A DNA stretch of 64,000 nt, from assembly GCA_030054095.1 (NCBI GenBank), contig JASGCO010000002.1:124001-188000 (forward strand), written 5' to 3'. Every line of letters starts with the position of its first letter. The stretch's first letter is position 1. Source of the stretch: Sediminibacterium sp. (GTDB lineage: Bacteria; Bacteroidota; Bacteroidia; B-17B0; Aurantibacillaceae). Below the pieces are notes generated by a model that made no database searches, was not told the DNA's origin, and saw only the letters and a program-made list of their open reading frames with translations. The position numbers and the translations under genes were made by a program. Below, piece after piece: positions 9,934 through 19,066 of this stretch.

Positions 9934-11133
9934 ATGAATCGCATCCATAAAATCATAACGCTGGCAGCAGGATTATTTATTCCCGCTGCGGGCATCTGTC
10001 AGGAACAAACCGTTTCAAAAAGTTCAGGTTACTTTTCTAATCCTCTGTTTCTTATTTTGCTGGTAGCCATTCTTGTGTTACTGGTAGTTATACTGGCATT
10101 TACCTCTGCCTTTAAAAATCTGGCAAACAGTGATTTTTTAACCAATAAGTATAAGAAAGATATGAACAGCAATGCTTCTAAAACGACAGCCTTGCTATTA
10201 CTTTTAATCGGATCCTTCAGCCTTCAGGCACAAAATGCCGCGCCTGTTGCCGTTAGCGATGGTCGCATCGGTGGTTTGGATCCGTTTACATTCTACTTTA
10301 TGCTTACCGTTTTACTGTTTGAGTTGTTATTGTTAGGCATTCTCTTTTATCAATTCAACTACCTGATTAAAACGCAAACTACTCCGGCAGTAAATGCGGA
10401 GGGGAAACCAGTAAAACAAGAATCGAAACTGATGCATACACTTACTGATGCGGTTGCAGTGGAAGATGAGGCCAGCATTATGCTCGATCACGATTACGAT
10501 GGCATTAAAGAACTGGATAACAACTTACCTCCGTGGTGGAAATGGGGCTTTTACCTCACTATTGTATTTGCCTTTGTATATCTGATTCACTATCACGTTA
10601 CCGGTACCGGTGCCTTACAAGCTAAAGAATACCAAATGGCCATGGATCAGGCGAAACGCGAAGTAGATGAGTATATGGCTAAGTCAGCTAACAATGTGGA
10701 TGAAAATACGGTAAAATTAATTACTGATGCGGCAGAGTTAGCAAAAGGGAAAGATGTATTTGTTGCGTCATGCGCGGCATGTCACGGACGCGAAGGTCAG
10801 GGTGGCGTAGGCCCGAATCTTGCAGATGAGTATTGGTTACATGGAGGCAGTCTGCCAGATGTATTTAAATCGATTAAATACGGTTGGGTAGAAAAAGGAA
10901 TGAAATCGTGGAAAGAAGAATTAAGTCCTATTCAGATTTCACAATTAACTTCATTTATCCATTCGATTAAAGGCAGTAATCCTCCGAACCCAAAAGCACC
11001 TCAGGGTGATTTATATAAAGAAGCGGGTGCTGTCAGTGACTCTACACTTGTAAAAAGTGACAGCCTTGCACTTAAAACAGATAGCCTATTGGCTAAAAAA
11101 ATAGCTGACAGTTTAAATGTCAGCAAAAAATAA
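9934..11133 (+). CDS. ccoP: cbb3-type cytochrome c oxidase subunit III CcoP
   Basis: 399 residues. The middle has the CcoP-specific region (DHDYDGIKELDNNLPPWW, then a transmembrane helix, about 185-225). The C-terminal half holds a single cytochrome c domain with C280AAC283H284 and a KGMKSW axial Met. Proteobacterial CcoP has two haems, and the one-haem form fits Bacteroidota. The N terminus is unusual: a signal-like segment (1-22), a helix (37-58), then from Met77 (base 10162) a second signal-peptide-like stretch ending in QAQ, followed by another helix. The tail (after ~350) is Lys/Ser/Asp-rich. It delivers electrons from the quinol:cytochrome c oxidoreductase side to CcoO/CcoN. Confidence 0.92.
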   Translation: MNRIHKIITLAAGLFIPAAGICQEQTVSKSSGYFSNPLFLILLVAILVLLVVILAFTSAFKNLANSDFLTNKYKKDMNSNASKTTALLLLLIGSFSLQAQNAAPVAVSDGRIGGLDPFTFYFMLTVLLFELLLLGILFYQFNYLIKTQTTPAVNAEGKPVKQESKLMHTLTDAVAVEDEASIMLDHDYDGIKELDNNLPPWWKWGFYLTIVFAFVYLIHYHVTGTGALQAKEYQMAMDQAKREVDEYMAKSANNVDENTVKLITDAAELAKGKDVFVASCAACHGREGQGGVGPNLADEYWLHGGSLPDVFKSIKYGWVEKGMKSWKEELSPIQISQLTSFIHSIKGSNPPNPKAPQGDLYKEAGAVSDSTLVKSDSLALKTDSLLAKKIADSLNVSKK

Positions 11134-11147
11134 CCGGCTGCTACCCT

Positions 11148-11175
11148 CTTCCAGACTGTTATTTCAGTCTGGAAG
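11148..11175 (+). repeat. Perfect inverted repeat between ccoP and ccoG
   Basis: CTTCCAGACTG (11148-11158) and its exact reverse complement (11165-11175) flank the 6-base loop TTATTT. No T run follows, so it is not a standard terminator. In the mRNA it could stall exonucleases or partly attenuate ccoG. That role is inference. Confidence 0.7.
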
Positions 11176-11203
11176 ATGTTCTCCGGTAAATACAGCACTT
11201 TAA

Positions 11204-12631
11204 ATGGACTCTTCAGATAATAAAAAACAGGCAATTGATCAATCTTTCAGGGATAGTATTGCCACCATAAATCAGGATGGAAAACGTGCCTGGATTTTCC
11301 CTACAAAACCCAAAGGGCGCTATTACGATCTAAGAACATATTTTACCTGGGCCTATCTCCTTGTTTTCTTCACCCTACCCTTTATTAAGTTTCACGGAGA
11401 ACCATTGTTTCTCTTTAATGTTCCTGAGAAAAAATTTATCCTGTTTGGCGCTATTTTCTGGCCTCAGGATTTCTTCATCTTTATGGTGGGGATGATTATA
11501 TTTATTGTATTCATTGCCCTCTTTACCGTGGTTTACGGTCGTTTATTTTGCGGATGGGCCTGCCCTCAGACCATTTTTATGGAAATGATTTTCCGCAAAA
11601 TTGAATATTGGATTGAAGGGGATGCTACATATCAGAAAGCTCTTAAAAAAGCACCATGGAATGCGGAAAAAATAAGAAAAAGAAGTTTGAAATTTATTCT
11701 GTTCTTCAGCATATCATTTATTATAACCGCTACCCTGTTAAGCTATATTACAGGTATGGATAATGTACTTTCCATCCTTATTCATCCTTCGGCACATGTT
11801 GGCGCATTAACCGGCCTTCTAATTTTTACAACTATATTTTTCTTTATTTATTGGTGGTTTCGGGAACAGGTATGCCTCATCGTATGTCCGTACGGCCGTA
11901 TGCAGGGGGTTCTGCTCGACCCCAATTCAGTTGTTGTTGCTTATGATTATGTGCGAGGAGAAACTCGTCACAAATTCAAAAAGAATGAAGTACGAACCGG
12001 AGGCGACTGTATTGATTGCAACCTTTGCGTTAAAGTTTGCCCCACCGGTATTGATATCCGGAATGGCACTCAACTGGAGTGTATCAGTTGTACCGCTTGT
12101 ATTGATGCCTGTAACCACATGATGGACAGCATAGGCCTGCCTCAGGGATTAATACGACACGATTCTGAAAACGGCATTAAAAACAAAACGCCTTTTGTTT
12201 TTACACGCCGGATGAAAGCTTATTCCATTGTGTTACTGATTCTTATCGGCATTGAAACTATCCTGCTAACAACCCGTAGTGATTATGACGCCACTATTCT
12301 ACGGGCTAAAGGAATGCTGTTTCAGGAACAACCTAATGATCAGATCAGTAATCTTTTTACAATAAAACTGGTAAATAAAACGCGCGTGCAATTACCCGTT
12401 GACCTGAAAGTAGAGAACTATCCCAATTCACATATTCAGATTGTTGGGGAAGCTATTACCGTTAAGCCAGAAGCTGTTTCACAAGGCGAGTTCTTTGTTT
12501 TTCTAGATAAAAAAGAAATTACAACCCGCAAGTCAAAACTTGAAATTGGCGTTTACTCTAACGGAAAAAAAATAAAAACGGTAAAAACAAATTTCCTTGG
12601 CCCCATCAAAATAAATATTAAAAACAATTAA
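11204..12631 (+). CDS. ccoG: Cytochrome oxidase accessory polyferredoxin CcoG
   Basis: 475 residues with about five to six membrane helices. Cys motifs: CGWACPQ (near residue 117), CLIVCPYGR (near 225), and a 4Fe-4S pair CIDCNLCVKVCP...CISCTACIDAC (about 270-305). The C-terminal soluble Ig-like (FixG_C) domain occupies roughly 365-475. CcoG/FixG has been reported to reduce Cu(II) to Cu(I) for cbb3 assembly. It follows ccoP by 70 bases and precedes ccoH by 11 bases, so it probably belongs to the oxidase operon. Confidence 0.94.
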   Translation: MDSSDNKKQAIDQSFRDSIATINQDGKRAWIFPTKPKGRYYDLRTYFTWAYLLVFFTLPFIKFHGEPLFLFNVPEKKFILFGAIFWPQDFFIFMVGMIIFIVFIALFTVVYGRLFCGWACPQTIFMEMIFRKIEYWIEGDATYQKALKKAPWNAEKIRKRSLKFILFFSISFIITATLLSYITGMDNVLSILIHPSAHVGALTGLLIFTTIFFFIYWWFREQVCLIVCPYGRMQGVLLDPNSVVVAYDYVRGETRHKFKKNEVRTGGDCIDCNLCVKVCPTGIDIRNGTQLECISCTACIDACNHMMDSIGLPQGLIRHDSENGIKNKTPFVFTRRMKAYSIVLLILIGIETILLTTRSDYDATILRAKGMLFQEQPNDQISNLFTIKLVNKTRVQLPVDLKVENYPNSHIQIVGEAITVKPEAVSQGEFFVFLDKKEITTRKSKLEIGVYSNGKKIKTVKTNFLGPIKINIKNN

Positions 12632-12642
12632 TCTCCTTTATT

Positions 12643-13077
12643 ATGAACTTTGGTGTAAAAATAACTATACTGTATTTGAGTTTTGTCGCATTGATTCTTA
12701 CTCTGGTTTTCTTGTGTCATGGCCAAAAAGTTGAATTGGTAAGCAAAGATTATTACGCACAGGAACTGGCTTTTCAGAACAGGATTGACGCTATTAAAAA
12801 TGAAAAAGCACTTACTAATAGCATCCGTCACGAAATTAACGGACGAAACATTATATTAATGATGGATTCAACCATTCAAACACCTGACTTTAAAGGCACA
12901 GTTAATTTCTTCAGACCCTCAGACTCCAGTAAAGATGTTCAACTTAATCTGAACTTCAATAATGGCACGCAAATTATAGATGGCTCTCAACTTATAAAAG
13001 GTGCCTATAAATTGCAGTTATCATGGAAAAGTAACGGTATCGATTACTTTAAAGAAACTGTCATCAACATTCCGTAA
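12643..13077 (+). CDS. ccoH: cbb3 oxidase assembly protein CcoH/FixH
   Basis: 144 residues with one N-terminal transmembrane helix (about 5-26) and a periplasmic beta-rich domain. The sequence VELVSKDYYAQELAFQNRID directly after the helix is the characteristic FixH pattern (LV..DYY..e..yq..id). CcoH interacts with the copper pump CcoI during cbb3 assembly. It sits between ccoG and the TauE/SafE gene with 11 and 2 base gaps. Confidence 0.9.
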   Translation: MNFGVKITILYLSFVALILTLVFLCHGQKVELVSKDYYAQELAFQNRIDAIKNEKALTNSIRHEINGRNIILMMDSTIQTPDFKGTVNFFRPSDSSKDVQLNLNFNNGTQIIDGSQLIKGAYKLQLSWKSNGIDYFKETVINIP

Positions 13078-13079
13078 CC

Positions 13080-13820
13080 ATGGAAATGCTGTTAGCCGCT
13101 ATATCCCTTGGATTTCTGGGCAGTTTTCACTGCATTGGAATGTGTGGCCCTATCGCCCTTTCACTGCCTATAGGGCAAAAACAGGGGATCGCGAAAACAG
13201 CGTCAATATTTGCCTATAACTCAGGCAGGGTGGTAAGCTATGGCGGAATTGGTTTGTTGTTTGGCAGTATCGGACAAAGTGTAGCGTTATTCGGTTATCA
13301 ACAATTACTATCTGTCGTTCTTGGTATCCTGATTCTCGCAGGACTATTACTACCCAAAACCATTCTCACTGTCATCAACCCTAACTCCCTTATTTACCGC
13401 TTCTTCAATAGCGTAAAACAATCACTTACCCGCCAGTTTCAGAAAAATGGTATCCGCTCTCTTTTTTCAATAGGTTTACTTAATGGTCTTTTACCTTGCG
13501 GGCTGGTTTACATGGGTATCAGTGGCGCCATTGCGACAGGAAGTGCCTTACAAGGCATGCTGTTTATGATGGTATTTGGCTTAGGTACCCTACCATTCCT
13601 GTTTAGCATTAGCTATACCAGTAATTTTATCAGTATCCGTATGCGACAAACCATTCGTAAAGCTGTACCTTTTGTTGTTGGCACCATGGCTTGTTTACTG
13701 ATTATGCGTGGTATGAATCTTGGTATTCCTTACCTCAGCCCTAAATTTAACAACACTGAAACCGCTATGCAGTCCGGGTGCCATACTACCATAACTTGTA
13801 GCCCTTCAACGAATAAATGA
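13080..13820 (+). CDS. TauE/SafE-family membrane protein of the cco operon
   Basis: 246 residues with about six transmembrane helices. The N-terminal GFLGSFHCIGMCGPIALSLP and internal NGLLPCGLVYMG motifs mark the 'sulfite exporter TauE/SafE' (UreH-like/DsbD-fold) family found routinely beside ccoG-ccoH. The paired Cys in helices 1 and 4 suggest metal or thiol transport. A role in copper handling for cbb3 is inferred from context. It starts 2 bases after ccoH and overlaps the next gene by 4 bases (ATGA), implying translational coupling. Confidence 0.85.
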   Translation: MEMLLAAISLGFLGSFHCIGMCGPIALSLPIGQKQGIAKTASIFAYNSGRVVSYGGIGLLFGSIGQSVALFGYQQLLSVVLGILILAGLLLPKTILTVINPNSLIYRFFNSVKQSLTRQFQKNGIRSLFSIGLLNGLLPCGLVYMGISGAIATGSALQGMLFMMVFGLGTLPFLFSISYTSNFISIRMRQTIRKAVPFVVGTMACLLIMRGMNLGIPYLSPKFNNTETAMQSGCHTTITCSPSTNK

Positions 13821-15073
13821 TGTCCTGGGAGAAATATACCTATACGCAAATTAAACACAAGGTGTTTGAATGCTTAAGCAAGAATACGAATTACCGGACA
13901 GAGAATATTCTTGGAATTCCGGGGACATTTCTGGATACTGATATTTTTTATGATGACGCGCCATTTTTAAATGATGCGCCATTTCTATCTACACTTATAG
14001 CCAATCCAAACCATATTGGCGTTCACACCTACGGCGATGAACACGAAGACTTTTTTAAGGGGACGCATGAAATTGAACGTGATCTCATTAAAATATGCGC
14101 AGAGGAGATATTCGACGCTGAAGCCGGACAATATGATGGCTACGTGGCAAGCGGAGGCACCGAAGCAAATATAGAAGCACTCTGGATTTACAGGAATTAC
14201 TTTATGCACGAATTCCATGCGCAACTGCATGAAATCGCCATTGTTTATTCGGAGGATACCCACTACTCTATTCCAAAAGGCCTGGATTTACTGAATTTGT
14301 CTGGCATTATCATTCCTGTCCATTCTAAAACGCGCGAGCTGGACATTAAATCACTGGAACAACAGTTAGAAGAGGCTCTGAAAAACGGTAAAAAGTACTT
14401 TATCGTTAACGTGAACATGGCAACCACCATGTTTGGATCTGTAGATGATATTAATAAAATTACCGATCTTTTAAATTTACTGCACATCCATTACAAATTG
14501 CATGTTGACGGAGCTTACGGAGGTTTTATTTATCCCTTTATTACAAACAATAATCCGTTTACGTTTCGCAATAAAAACATCACTTCATTTTCCCTCGACG
14601 GACATAAACTCTTACAAGCACCTTATGGCACAGGTATTTTCCTTATCCGTAAGGAATTTCTGAAATATGTTTGCACAAACGAAGCGGGTTATGTAAAAGG
14701 CAAAGACTTCACCCTATGCGGCAGTCGGTCAGGTGCAAACGCGGTATGTGTGTGGATGATTCTCCGCATTCATGGGTCTGTGGGATGGCGCGTGAAAATG
14801 CACCAACTAATAGACCGCACCAATTTTATCTGCGAAAAGCTGAACGAATGGGGAATCAAGCACTTCCGTCACCCGGATATCAATATTATAACTATCCACT
14901 CAGGCTTTATCAGTACAAGGCTCGCGCATCAATTCCATCTGGTTCCAGACAATCATGAAAACCCTGCATGGTACAAAATTGTGGTAATGCCACATGTTAA
15001 ACAAGGAATTATTGACCGCTTCCTTTCAGCCCTAAAAGAAGAACAAACACATATCTCCAGCATTTCTGATTGA
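13817..15073 (+). CDS. PLP-dependent group II decarboxylase-like protein
   Basis: 418 residues of fold-type I PLP enzyme. YVASGGTEANIEAL (about 112-125) is the cofactor phosphate loop, HVDGAYGGF (about 229-237) holds the PLP-ring Asp, and SLDGHKLL (about 257-264) supplies the Schiff-base Lys. Size and motifs fit the histidine/glutamate-type decarboxylase group (pfam00282). The substrate cannot be read from the sequence. Its start overlaps the TauE/SafE stop by 4 bases, so it is apparently the last gene of the cbb3 operon, an unexpected partner. A second ATG at 13820 is an equally possible start. Confidence 0.82.
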   Translation: MMSWEKYTYTQIKHKVFECLSKNTNYRTENILGIPGTFLDTDIFYDDAPFLNDAPFLSTLIANPNHIGVHTYGDEHEDFFKGTHEIERDLIKICAEEIFDAEAGQYDGYVASGGTEANIEALWIYRNYFMHEFHAQLHEIAIVYSEDTHYSIPKGLDLLNLSGIIIPVHSKTRELDIKSLEQQLEEALKNGKKYFIVNVNMATTMFGSVDDINKITDLLNLLHIHYKLHVDGAYGGFIYPFITNNNPFTFRNKNITSFSLDGHKLLQAPYGTGIFLIRKEFLKYVCTNEAGYVKGKDFTLCGSRSGANAVCVWMILRIHGSVGWRVKMHQLIDRTNFICEKLNEWGIKHFRHPDINIITIHSGFISTRLAHQFHLVPDNHENPAWYKIVVMPHVKQGIIDRFLSALKEEQTHISSISD

Positions 15074-15163
15074 ATGTTTACCAATAAAAGACTCCTAAAA
15101 ACAAGTGCTAATCCGACGCACTATATTATTGATAAAAACTATACTATCATAGAAACTATTGAT

Positions 15164-15194
15164 TTGATTTATTAAAATAAGTCAGCTAATTTTA
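15164..15194 (+). promoter_or_regulatory. Putative dps promoter
   Basis: A -33 TTG (15164-15166), 20 bases, then TAATTTTA (15187-15194), a one-mismatch version of TAnnTTTG, 8 bases before the dps ATG. Unlike the FNR-linked promoters, it has a -33 element. Confidence 0.45.
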
Positions 15195-15202
15195 CAATCA
15201 CT

Positions 15203-15679
15203 ATGAAAACAAAAAACAAGTCAGGAATAAAGAGCATTTCCACAGAAAAGATAACCAGTCAGTTAAACGAATTATTAGCGGCTTATCAGGTACTTTATAT
15301 AAATACCAGAGGCTTTCATTGGAACATTAAAGGTCACGATTTTTTTGAAATGCACTTGAAATTCGAAGAAATGTACACTGATTTCCAAACCAAGATAGAC
15401 GAAGTAGCCGAACGGATACTAACATTAGGCGCAACACCCGCGCACAGTTACAGCCAATACCTTAAAACATCGGTAATTACAGAACAAACTGACGTTAGTA
15501 ACGGCAAAAAAGCATTAGCCATCATTATTGAATCTCTGGAAAAAATTCTGAAAATTGAACGTAGTATTCTTAAAAAAGCGTCGGAACAGGACGACGAAGG
15601 TACTTGCGCACTCATGAGTGACTACATTAGAGAACAAGAGAAAGCGTTATGGATGTATAATGCCTACTTAGGCAAATAA
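15203..15679 (+). CDS. dps: Dps-family DNA-protection ferritin
   Basis: 158 residues, the usual Dps length, all helical. The ferroxidase-site pattern is present: NTRGFHWNIKGHDFFEMHLKFEEMY supplies the paired His and Asp/Glu residues, and the second helix has FQTKIDEVAERILTLGATP, the Dps signature. The N terminus is Lys-rich (MKTKNKSGIKS) and may bind DNA. Dps dodecamers oxidise and store iron with H2O2 and shield DNA. It sits between the oxidase operon and hemN, but its promoter lacks the FNR-type palindrome. Confidence 0.93.
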   Translation: MKTKNKSGIKSISTEKITSQLNELLAAYQVLYINTRGFHWNIKGHDFFEMHLKFEEMYTDFQTKIDEVAERILTLGATPAHSYSQYLKTSVITEQTDVSNGKKALAIIIESLEKILKIERSILKKASEQDDEGTCALMSDYIREQEKALWMYNAYLGK

Positions 15680-15706
15680 CGCCACTGGGATAGGTCACCC
15701 GAAACA

Positions 15707-15750
15707 CTGATATTTATCAGTATTTCTGCTTTATGTTAGCTATACCTTTG
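15707..15750 (+). promoter_or_regulatory. FNR-type site and -7 box of the hemN promoter
   Basis: CTGAT-ATTT-ATCAG (15707-15720, centre 15713.5) is followed 29.5 bp later by the first base of TACCTTTG (15743-15750). If transcription starts at about 15755, the site is centred at -41.5, the classical class II FNR position. No -33 TTG is present. Confidence 0.78.
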
Positions 15751-15754
15751 ATGT

Positions 15755-17104
15755 GTGTCAAAGAACATTGTTGCCAAATATAACATTCCGGCACCCCGCT
15801 ATACCAGTTATCCAACGGTTCCATACTGGGATGATAACCTGAATGAAACCGAATGGAAAAATCACCTGAAGACAGCTTTTAGCGTGCATGGACAAAAAGG
15901 CATCAGTATTTACATCCATTTACCGTACTGCGAAAGTTTATGCACTTATTGTGCCTGTAATACGCGTATTACCGTTAACCACGCTGTAGAGCGCCCCTAC
16001 ATAGAAACGCTATTAAAAGAATGGCAACTTTATCTGACACAATTTGATCGAAAACCTGTTTTAAAAGAACTACATCTTGGCGGTGGTACACCTACATTCT
16101 TTTCACCAGACAACCTTCACTACCTGATTGCTTCCATATTGCAAACATGTACTTTAAGCGAACAATATGATTTTAGTTTTGAAGGACATCCAGCCAACAC
16201 TACAACAGAACACTTACATACGTTATATGAATTAGGTTTCAAACGAGTGAGTTTTGGCGTACAGGATTTTGACGAAACCGTTCAGGATGCCATTAACCGT
16301 TACCAAACATTTGAAGAAGTAAAGCAGGTGATTGATTCGGCCCGGTCAATTGGTTACACCTCTGTGAATGTGGATCTGGTGTATGGGTTACCTTACCAAA
16401 CGGAACAATCAGTTAAAGATACTGTACAAAAAATAATAACCCTGCAACCCGATCGTATTGCTTTCTACAGCTACGCGCATGTACCGTGGATCAAACCAGG
16501 CCAGCGTAAATTTTCTGAAGCGGATTTACCGGAAAGTGCCGTAAAGAGGGCGCTTTACGATTTGGGTAAAACGGCGTTTATGGGGGCTGGTTACGAAGAT
16601 GTAGGTATGGACCACTTTGCATTACCACATGACGAACTGTTTGAGGCTTTCCGGAACGGTAACCTGCATCGTAACTTTATGGGGTACACCGCGCAACAGG
16701 CAAAACTCCTTGTTGGACTGGGGTGTTCGGCTATCGGAGATAGTTGGACCGCGTTTTGCCAGAATCTTAAAACAGTGGAAACCTACCGCGACGCTGTAGA
16801 AAAAGGACACTTCCCTATTCAACGAGGTCACATTCTAACCTCGGAAGATTTACGTATAAGACAACATCTGCTGGATTTATTGTGCAGGCACGTGACGCAT
16901 TTTACAGAAGAAGAATATCCGCTTTTTGAAAAAGGTTGTTTACGCCTTACTGAATTAGTTAACGATGGATTGGTAGATATATCCGGCTATACTATGAAAG
17001 CCACTGACCTTGGGAAAGCCTTTCTACGAAACATTTGCCTTTCCATAGATGAACGCTACTGGCAAAAGGTTCCCGAAACTGTTATGTTCAGTACAACCGC
17101 TTAA
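15755..17104 (+). CDS. hemN: Oxygen-independent coproporphyrinogen III oxidase
   Basis: 449 residues, radical-SAM enzyme converting coproporphyrinogen III to protoporphyrinogen IX without O2. The N-terminal YNIPAPRYTSYPTVP block and C59-ESL-C63-TY-C66-AC (4Fe-4S ligands) are typical of true HemN. GGGTPTFF and the C-terminal HemN domain (about 370-440) follow. The start is GTG at 15755. The ATG at 15751 is out of frame. The GTG lies 4 bases after the -7 box, so the transcript may be leaderless. FNR-type control fits the need for haem synthesis at low oxygen for the cbb3 oxidase. Confidence 0.95.
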   Translation: MSKNIVAKYNIPAPRYTSYPTVPYWDDNLNETEWKNHLKTAFSVHGQKGISIYIHLPYCESLCTYCACNTRITVNHAVERPYIETLLKEWQLYLTQFDRKPVLKELHLGGGTPTFFSPDNLHYLIASILQTCTLSEQYDFSFEGHPANTTTEHLHTLYELGFKRVSFGVQDFDETVQDAINRYQTFEEVKQVIDSARSIGYTSVNVDLVYGLPYQTEQSVKDTVQKIITLQPDRIAFYSYAHVPWIKPGQRKFSEADLPESAVKRALYDLGKTAFMGAGYEDVGMDHFALPHDELFEAFRNGNLHRNFMGYTAQQAKLLVGLGCSAIGDSWTAFCQNLKTVETYRDAVEKGHFPIQRGHILTSEDLRIRQHLLDLLCRHVTHFTEEEYPLFEKGCLRLTELVNDGLVDISGYTMKATDLGKAFLRNICLSIDERYWQKVPETVMFSTTA

Positions 17105-17154
17105 ATACTTATTTTCCAATCTGAGTACTTTCCACACCACATTCACACCTTCTC

Positions 17155-17949
17155 TCACAGTTTTTTAACTGGAGACGGTTGTATACTTTCCTTTTCGAAA
17201 CGCTTTTTAAATGCTTCGTACAATTCGCTGGTAAGCGCAGGCTGATCAGCATTCAGACAAAAAGGTTTAACGTTTATATGAACCGCTTTATCCACAGTTT
17301 TACCAATTAACACAGCTGGCTCCGGTTGCTTCAATACTTTTTCGTTCTGAGACAATACCGATGTTATTATAGTCTTTACCTTTTCCAGATCATTTTCCAC
17401 ATCCACGCTTAACTGTATATCCAGCCGGATATTACCATGCCGTGAACTATTTACAATGGTACCATTACTTAATGCCCCATTAGGCAGTATAACTGTTTTA
17501 TGTTCGCCTGTCAGCAGAATGGTATTAAAAATTTGTATCTCTTTTACCTCGCCCGACTGCCCCATCGCTTCAATACTATCTCCTACTTTATATGGCTTAA
17601 AAATCAGGATTAACACCCCTCCGGCAAAATTAGACAGCGAACCCTGCAAGGCCAGACCAACTGCCAAACCAGCCGCACCAAGTATGGTAACAAAACTGGC
17701 TGTTCCAATACCTATCATCCCCGCCACCGTAACAATAAGGGTAATTTTCAGCCCTATACTGACTAAACTCTTTAAAAAGGTCCGTAAACTTATATCCAGT
17801 TCCCGGCGCTGCATGGCCTTATCGGCGATAACCGCAATACGTTTAATTAACCATAAACCAATTAACAAAACCAAAAGAGCCGCTATTACCCGTGGCGTAT
17901 ATTCTGCCAGTAAATCCGTAATTTTCCTTAAATACAAATCCAAATCCAT
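17155..17949 (-). CDS. MscS-family small mechanosensitive channel
   Basis: 264 residues. Three N-terminal membrane helices (about 17-36, 60-82, 84-112) are followed by the cytoplasmic MscS beta and alpha/beta domains. The pore helix ILGAAGLAVGLALQGSLSNFAGG has the Gly/Ala packing pattern of MscS TM3, and FKPYKVGDSIE with ILPNG are conserved. It releases solutes on hypo-osmotic shock. It is transcribed toward hemN (convergent) and divergently from the DUF4421 gene, with 33 bases between starts. Confidence 0.92.
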   Translation of the reverse strand: MDLDLYLRKITDLLAEYTPRVIAALLVLLIGLWLIKRIAVIADKAMQRRELDISLRTFLKSLVSIGLKITLIVTVAGMIGIGTASFVTILGAAGLAVGLALQGSLSNFAGGVLILIFKPYKVGDSIEAMGQSGEVKEIQIFNTILLTGEHKTVILPNGALSNGTIVNSSRHGNIRLDIQLSVDVENDLEKVKTIITSVLSQNEKVLKQPEPAVLIGKTVDKAVHINVKPFCLNADQPALTSELYEAFKKRFEKESIQPSPVKKL

Positions 17950-17982
17950 AATGTATGTTATTTTAGTATTTTCACTTTCTGA

Positions 17983-19038
17983 ATGACAAAATTAAGGTAT
18001 AAAAATTTACTGGCGTTCCTTTTTTTTCCATTTTTACTGTGCGCCCAAAGCAACTGGGACACAACTAAGTATGTTAAATTCAGAGACCGCTTTATTGTTG
18101 CCTACTATCAATCGCTCAAATCGTTTAACAGCGAAGTAAAGCAAGTAACACTAAAAGATAGCCTGGGACAATCTGCCTATAATTACATTGCCGAGACCAG
18201 TCTTGTAAGTGGGTTTGAATTCAATTTCGACAAGATTAACATACAATTTAGTATAAAAAGTAAACCCATTAAAGACGCTGCGAAATATGGTAAAACCGAT
18301 TTTTTTAACCTTGGTTTTAACTTTGGCGGCAACAGATGGTTTCTTGAAAGCAGTTTCCGGAAATACAGTGGCTTTTATGACAAAAACACATCCAATTACG
18401 ACACCAGTTTTAAACGCACCGGGGTTTTCAGGCAGCTGCCACACATGACTGCCAGTCTGGGGAAAGTAAAATTTTTATATTTCACTAATTATAAAAAGTA
18501 TGCGTTCAGAAGTGGTTATGCCTGCAACTACCGCCAACTTAAATCCGCAGCTTCCTGGGTGTTAAGTGGAAACTTTTACAATAATCAACAAGTGAACGAT
18601 AGTTCGTTTATTCCTTTAATTGGCCGTAAATATTATCGTCATTTTGGTGACCTTAACAGTATAAGAGTTACCGGTTTAAGTGCCAATTTTGGTTTCACAT
18701 TCAATCTTGTCCTTTTTAAGGCCTGGTTTTTAAACTTCCTAGCAACCATAGGCCCCGAACAGCAATGGCGTCGCTATGGCCTTACTACACAAAACAGTGG
18801 CAAAACGTATTCTTATCTCAGTCTTTCGGGGGATGTACGTTCCTCAATGGGACTGAACATGAAAAAATTCTACCTGCTCTACTCCTTCACTATAGACTAT
18901 ACCGCTTATAACAACTATATTGTTCAGTATGGCAGCCGTTACATTAGTAATAACTTTACCTTTGGTTGGCGTTTTAAAACCAAAACGCCTGAATTTTACA
19001 AAAAATTCCAGCAGACTAAGTTTTACAAAAAACTTTAA
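17983..19038 (+). CDS. DUF4421 family outer-membrane-type protein
   Basis: 351 residues with a signal peptide (LLAFLFFPFLLCAQS, cleavage near 22). The remainder is rich in alternating aromatic beta strands (FNFDKINIQFSIK, NLGFNFGGNRWFLESSF, FTFGWRFKTK), as expected of a beta-barrel. This matches the Bacteroidota family DUF4421, of unknown function. The UbiD-family gene follows after 28 bases and may be co-transcribed. Confidence is good in the family and low in any function. Confidence 0.75.
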   Translation: MTKLRYKNLLAFLFFPFLLCAQSNWDTTKYVKFRDRFIVAYYQSLKSFNSEVKQVTLKDSLGQSAYNYIAETSLVSGFEFNFDKINIQFSIKSKPIKDAAKYGKTDFFNLGFNFGGNRWFLESSFRKYSGFYDKNTSNYDTSFKRTGVFRQLPHMTASLGKVKFLYFTNYKKYAFRSGYACNYRQLKSAASWVLSGNFYNNQQVNDSSFIPLIGRKYYRHFGDLNSIRVTGLSANFGFTFNLVLFKAWFLNFLATIGPEQQWRRYGLTTQNSGKTYSYLSLSGDVRSSMGLNMKKFYLLYSFTIDYTAYNNYIVQYGSRYISNNFTFGWRFKTKTPEFYKKFQQTKFYKKL

Positions 19039-19066
19039 TCTGCTTTTATTGTTTTGATCTATACGT

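Noticed and set aside
15120..15180. TTGAT-like sequences upstream of dps
   Set aside because: The right half-site does not match at the required spacing, and the promoter has a -33 TTG, unlike the FNR-linked set.
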